Positions 5,694-6,792 of a stretch of DNA of 6,792 bases are shown here, piece after piece. The stretch's first letter is position 1. Each line of letters begins with the position of its first letter. The notes beneath the pieces were generated by a model, which searched no databases, had not been told where the DNA came from, and was given only the letters and a program-made list of their open reading frames with translations. A program made the translations under genes and the position numbers. The stretch is from Sphingomonas paucimobilis (GTDB taxonomy: Bacteria > Pseudomonadota > Alphaproteobacteria > Sphingomonadales > Sphingomonadaceae). The stretch is taken from assembly GCA_945860425.1 (NCBI GenBank), contig CAMAQU010000094.1, positions 1-6,792 of the forward strand, given 5' to 3'.

Positions 5694-6587
5694 TTACTCC
5701 GGCCGCCCGCTGGCATCGAGCATGCGGATAATGCCGGAAAAGTCGATATTGCCCTGCCCCAAATTGGCAAACTCCTGATAGAGTTCGGCTGCGCGTGCGC
5801 CCATGGGGACAACCGCCTCGACTTGCTCTGCTGCCTCCATTGCGAGCAGCAAATCCTTCAGCATCAAATTGGTCGCAAACCCGCCCTGATAGCCCTTATC
5901 AGCCGGGCTCTGCGGGCCGACACCGGGCACGGGGCAATAGCTGGTCATCGACCAACTCTGACCCGATGCCTTAGACGAGATGTCGTAAAAGGTTTTCAAA
6001 TCAAGGCCGAGCTTTTGGGCCATCACAAAGGCCTCGCAGGTCGCAATCATAGTCGCACCCAAAATCATGTTATTGCAGATTTTGGCCGCCTGCCCCGCGC
6101 CGCTTTTGCCGGCATGGATCACCGCCTTACCCATTGCGGCAAGGATCGGCTCTGCATGACCAAAGGCGCTGGGCGTGCCGCCGACCATGAAGGTTAGGGT
6201 CGCCGCATTGGCTGCTGCAATCCCCCCAGAAACGGGCGCATCAACCATTTCATAGCCGCCGCGCTTGGCCGCATCCCGCGCAACCTTGGTGGCTGTCTCC
6301 ACATCTATGGTGGAACAATCAATCAACGTGGCTGAGCGCGGCGCATGGCCAACCACATCCTCGGCATAGACCTGCTCCACAATCTTGCCATTGGGGAGCA
6401 TCGTCACAACGGCGTCTGCATCGACCACGGCCTCCTGGATAGACGCACAGGGCACACAGCCCTTTGCCTTTGCCTGAGCTAATGCATCCTTGGACAGGTC
6501 AAAGGCCTTTACCACATGGCCCACACGCGCCAAATTGGCCGCCATGCCGCCGCCCATATTGCCAAGGCCGATAAAGCTGATCTTCAT
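5694..6587 (-). CDS. mmsB: 3-hydroxyisobutyrate dehydrogenase
   Basis: A 297-residue beta-hydroxyacid dehydrogenase of normal length. The N-terminal Rossmann fold begins KISFIGLGNMGGGMA with the dinucleotide-binding GxGxxG at 7-12. The substrate-binding motif DAPVSGG is at 116-122, the catalytic lysine K169 lies in GAGQAAKICNN, and a further conserved lysine is in MLKDL (K244). It oxidises 3-hydroxyisobutyrate to methylmalonate semialdehyde with NAD+, a late step of valine degradation in the cytoplasm. The start ATG at 6587 is followed directly by the Rossmann strand and has GAGAGGG about 10 nt upstream. It lies 37 nt downstream of an acyl-CoA dehydrogenase end on the same strand, the usual valine-operon company. 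A related dehydrogenase (tartronate semialdehyde or glyoxylate reductase) is the main alternative, made less likely by the neighbour. Confidence 0.9.
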   Translation of the reverse strand: MKISFIGLGNMGGGMAANLARVGHVVKAFDLSKDALAQAKAKGCVPCASIQEAVVDADAVVTMLPNGKIVEQVYAEDVVGHAPRSATLIDCSTIDVETATKVARDAAKRGGYEMVDAPVSGGIAAANAATLTFMVGGTPSAFGHAEPILAAMGKAVIHAGKSGAGQAAKICNNMILGATMIATCEAFVMAQKLGLDLKTFYDISSKASGQSWSMTSYCPVPGVGPQSPADKGYQGGFATNLMLKDLLLAMEAAEQVEAVVPMGARAAELYQEFANLGQGNIDFSGIIRMLDASGRPE

Positions 6588-6628
6588 GACTTATTTTCCC
6601 TCTCAAAAAATTCATAAATCCCGCTCAT
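6584..6628 (-). other. 14-codon mini-ORF linking two genes
   Basis: On the minus strand an ATG at 6628-6626 overlaps the acyl-CoA dehydrogenase stop as ATGA and encodes MSGIYEFFERENKS before a TGA that overlaps the mmsB start, again as ATGA. The double overlap would let ribosomes pass from one gene to the next. It may be chance: it has no clear ribosome site of its own and no recognisable product. Confidence 0.3.
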
Positions 6629-6792
6629 GCCCGTATCAGCTCCCGTCCGATGATCATGCGCATGATCTGGTTGGTTCCTTCTAGGATAGAGTGGACGCGC
6701 AGGTCGCGCCAGAAGCGTTCAATGGGGTAATCCATTAAATAGCCATAGCCGCCATGCAGCTGCAGCGCCTTGTTGACGATGTCGCTGCCGCT
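6625..6792 (-). CDS. Acyl-CoA dehydrogenase, C-terminal end (partial; likely isobutyryl-CoA dehydrogenase)
   Basis: The last 55 residues of an acyl-CoA dehydrogenase enter from the right edge, ending at TGA 6627-6625. The family's C-terminal signature is plain: QLHGGYGYLMDYPIERFWRD, then LRVHSILEGTNQIMRMIIGREL. The Glu of LEGTN sits where medium-/short-chain acyl-CoA dehydrogenases carry the catalytic base. These FAD enzymes introduce a 2,3-double bond into acyl-CoA and pass electrons to ETF. Placement directly before mmsB suggests the isobutyryl-CoA dehydrogenase of valine degradation; short branched-chain or another acyl-CoA dehydrogenase remains possible from so little sequence. Confidence 0.9.
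   Translation of the reverse strand, partial: SGSDIVNKALQLHGGYGYLMDYPIERFWRDLRVHSILEGTNQIMRMIIGRELIRA

Noticed and set aside
5823..6197. Plus-strand frame of 124 codons
   Set aside because: It is antisense to mmsB, whose cofactor and catalytic motifs are all intact on the minus strand.

Overview
The window looks like chromosomal DNA of an alphaproteobacterium, most likely a sphingomonad or relative. The basis is a Rieske oxygenase operon diverging from a TonB-dependent receptor with a sphingomonad-style plug motif, next to an alphaproteobacterial valine-degradation gene pair. Base composition is moderately GC-rich by eye, below that of many Sphingomonas genomes. This taxon call is inference from gene content. 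No rRNA, tRNA, CRISPR array, IS element or phage gene is visible.

Layout. (1) Positions 1-1172, minus strand: the N-terminal 390 residues of a TonB-dependent outer-membrane receptor, running off the left edge, with signal peptide, TonB box and plug domain. (2) Positions 1173-1328: a divergent, AT-rich control region holding two copies of the short palindrome GTGcCAC exactly 21 bp apart, a good candidate operator. (3) Positions 1329-5577, plus strand: a compact five-gene operon made of a Rieske non-heme iron oxygenase alpha subunit (450 aa), a 96-aa ABM-like protein, an acyl-/aryl-CoA ligase (545 aa), a second 96-aa ABM-like protein and a TetR-family regulator (220 aa). The genes are spaced by 1 nt, a 4-nt overlap, 4 nt and 12 nt, so they are almost certainly co-transcribed and in part translationally coupled. 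(4) Positions 5578-5693: a short convergent intergenic region with two hairpins. (5) Positions 5694-6792, minus strand: 3-hydroxyisobutyrate dehydrogenase (mmsB), preceded by the C-terminal end of an acyl-CoA dehydrogenase, probably the isobutyryl-CoA dehydrogenase of the same valine pathway.

How the genes may work together. The receptor would import a scarce or poorly permeable organic compound across the outer membrane. The Rieske oxygenase would hydroxylate or demethylate it, the ligase would load a carboxylate (substrate or product) onto CoA, the two ABM proteins would act on an intermediate, and the TetR protein would sense the substrate or its CoA ester and repress the divergent promoters. 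The substrate cannot be read from the sequence. This cluster is the most interesting part of the window: an uncharacterised-looking catabolic module with an oxygenase that has no electron-transfer partners nearby and two non-identical ABM proteins flanking a CoA ligase. The right-hand valine genes are ordinary housekeeping catabolism and probably unrelated.
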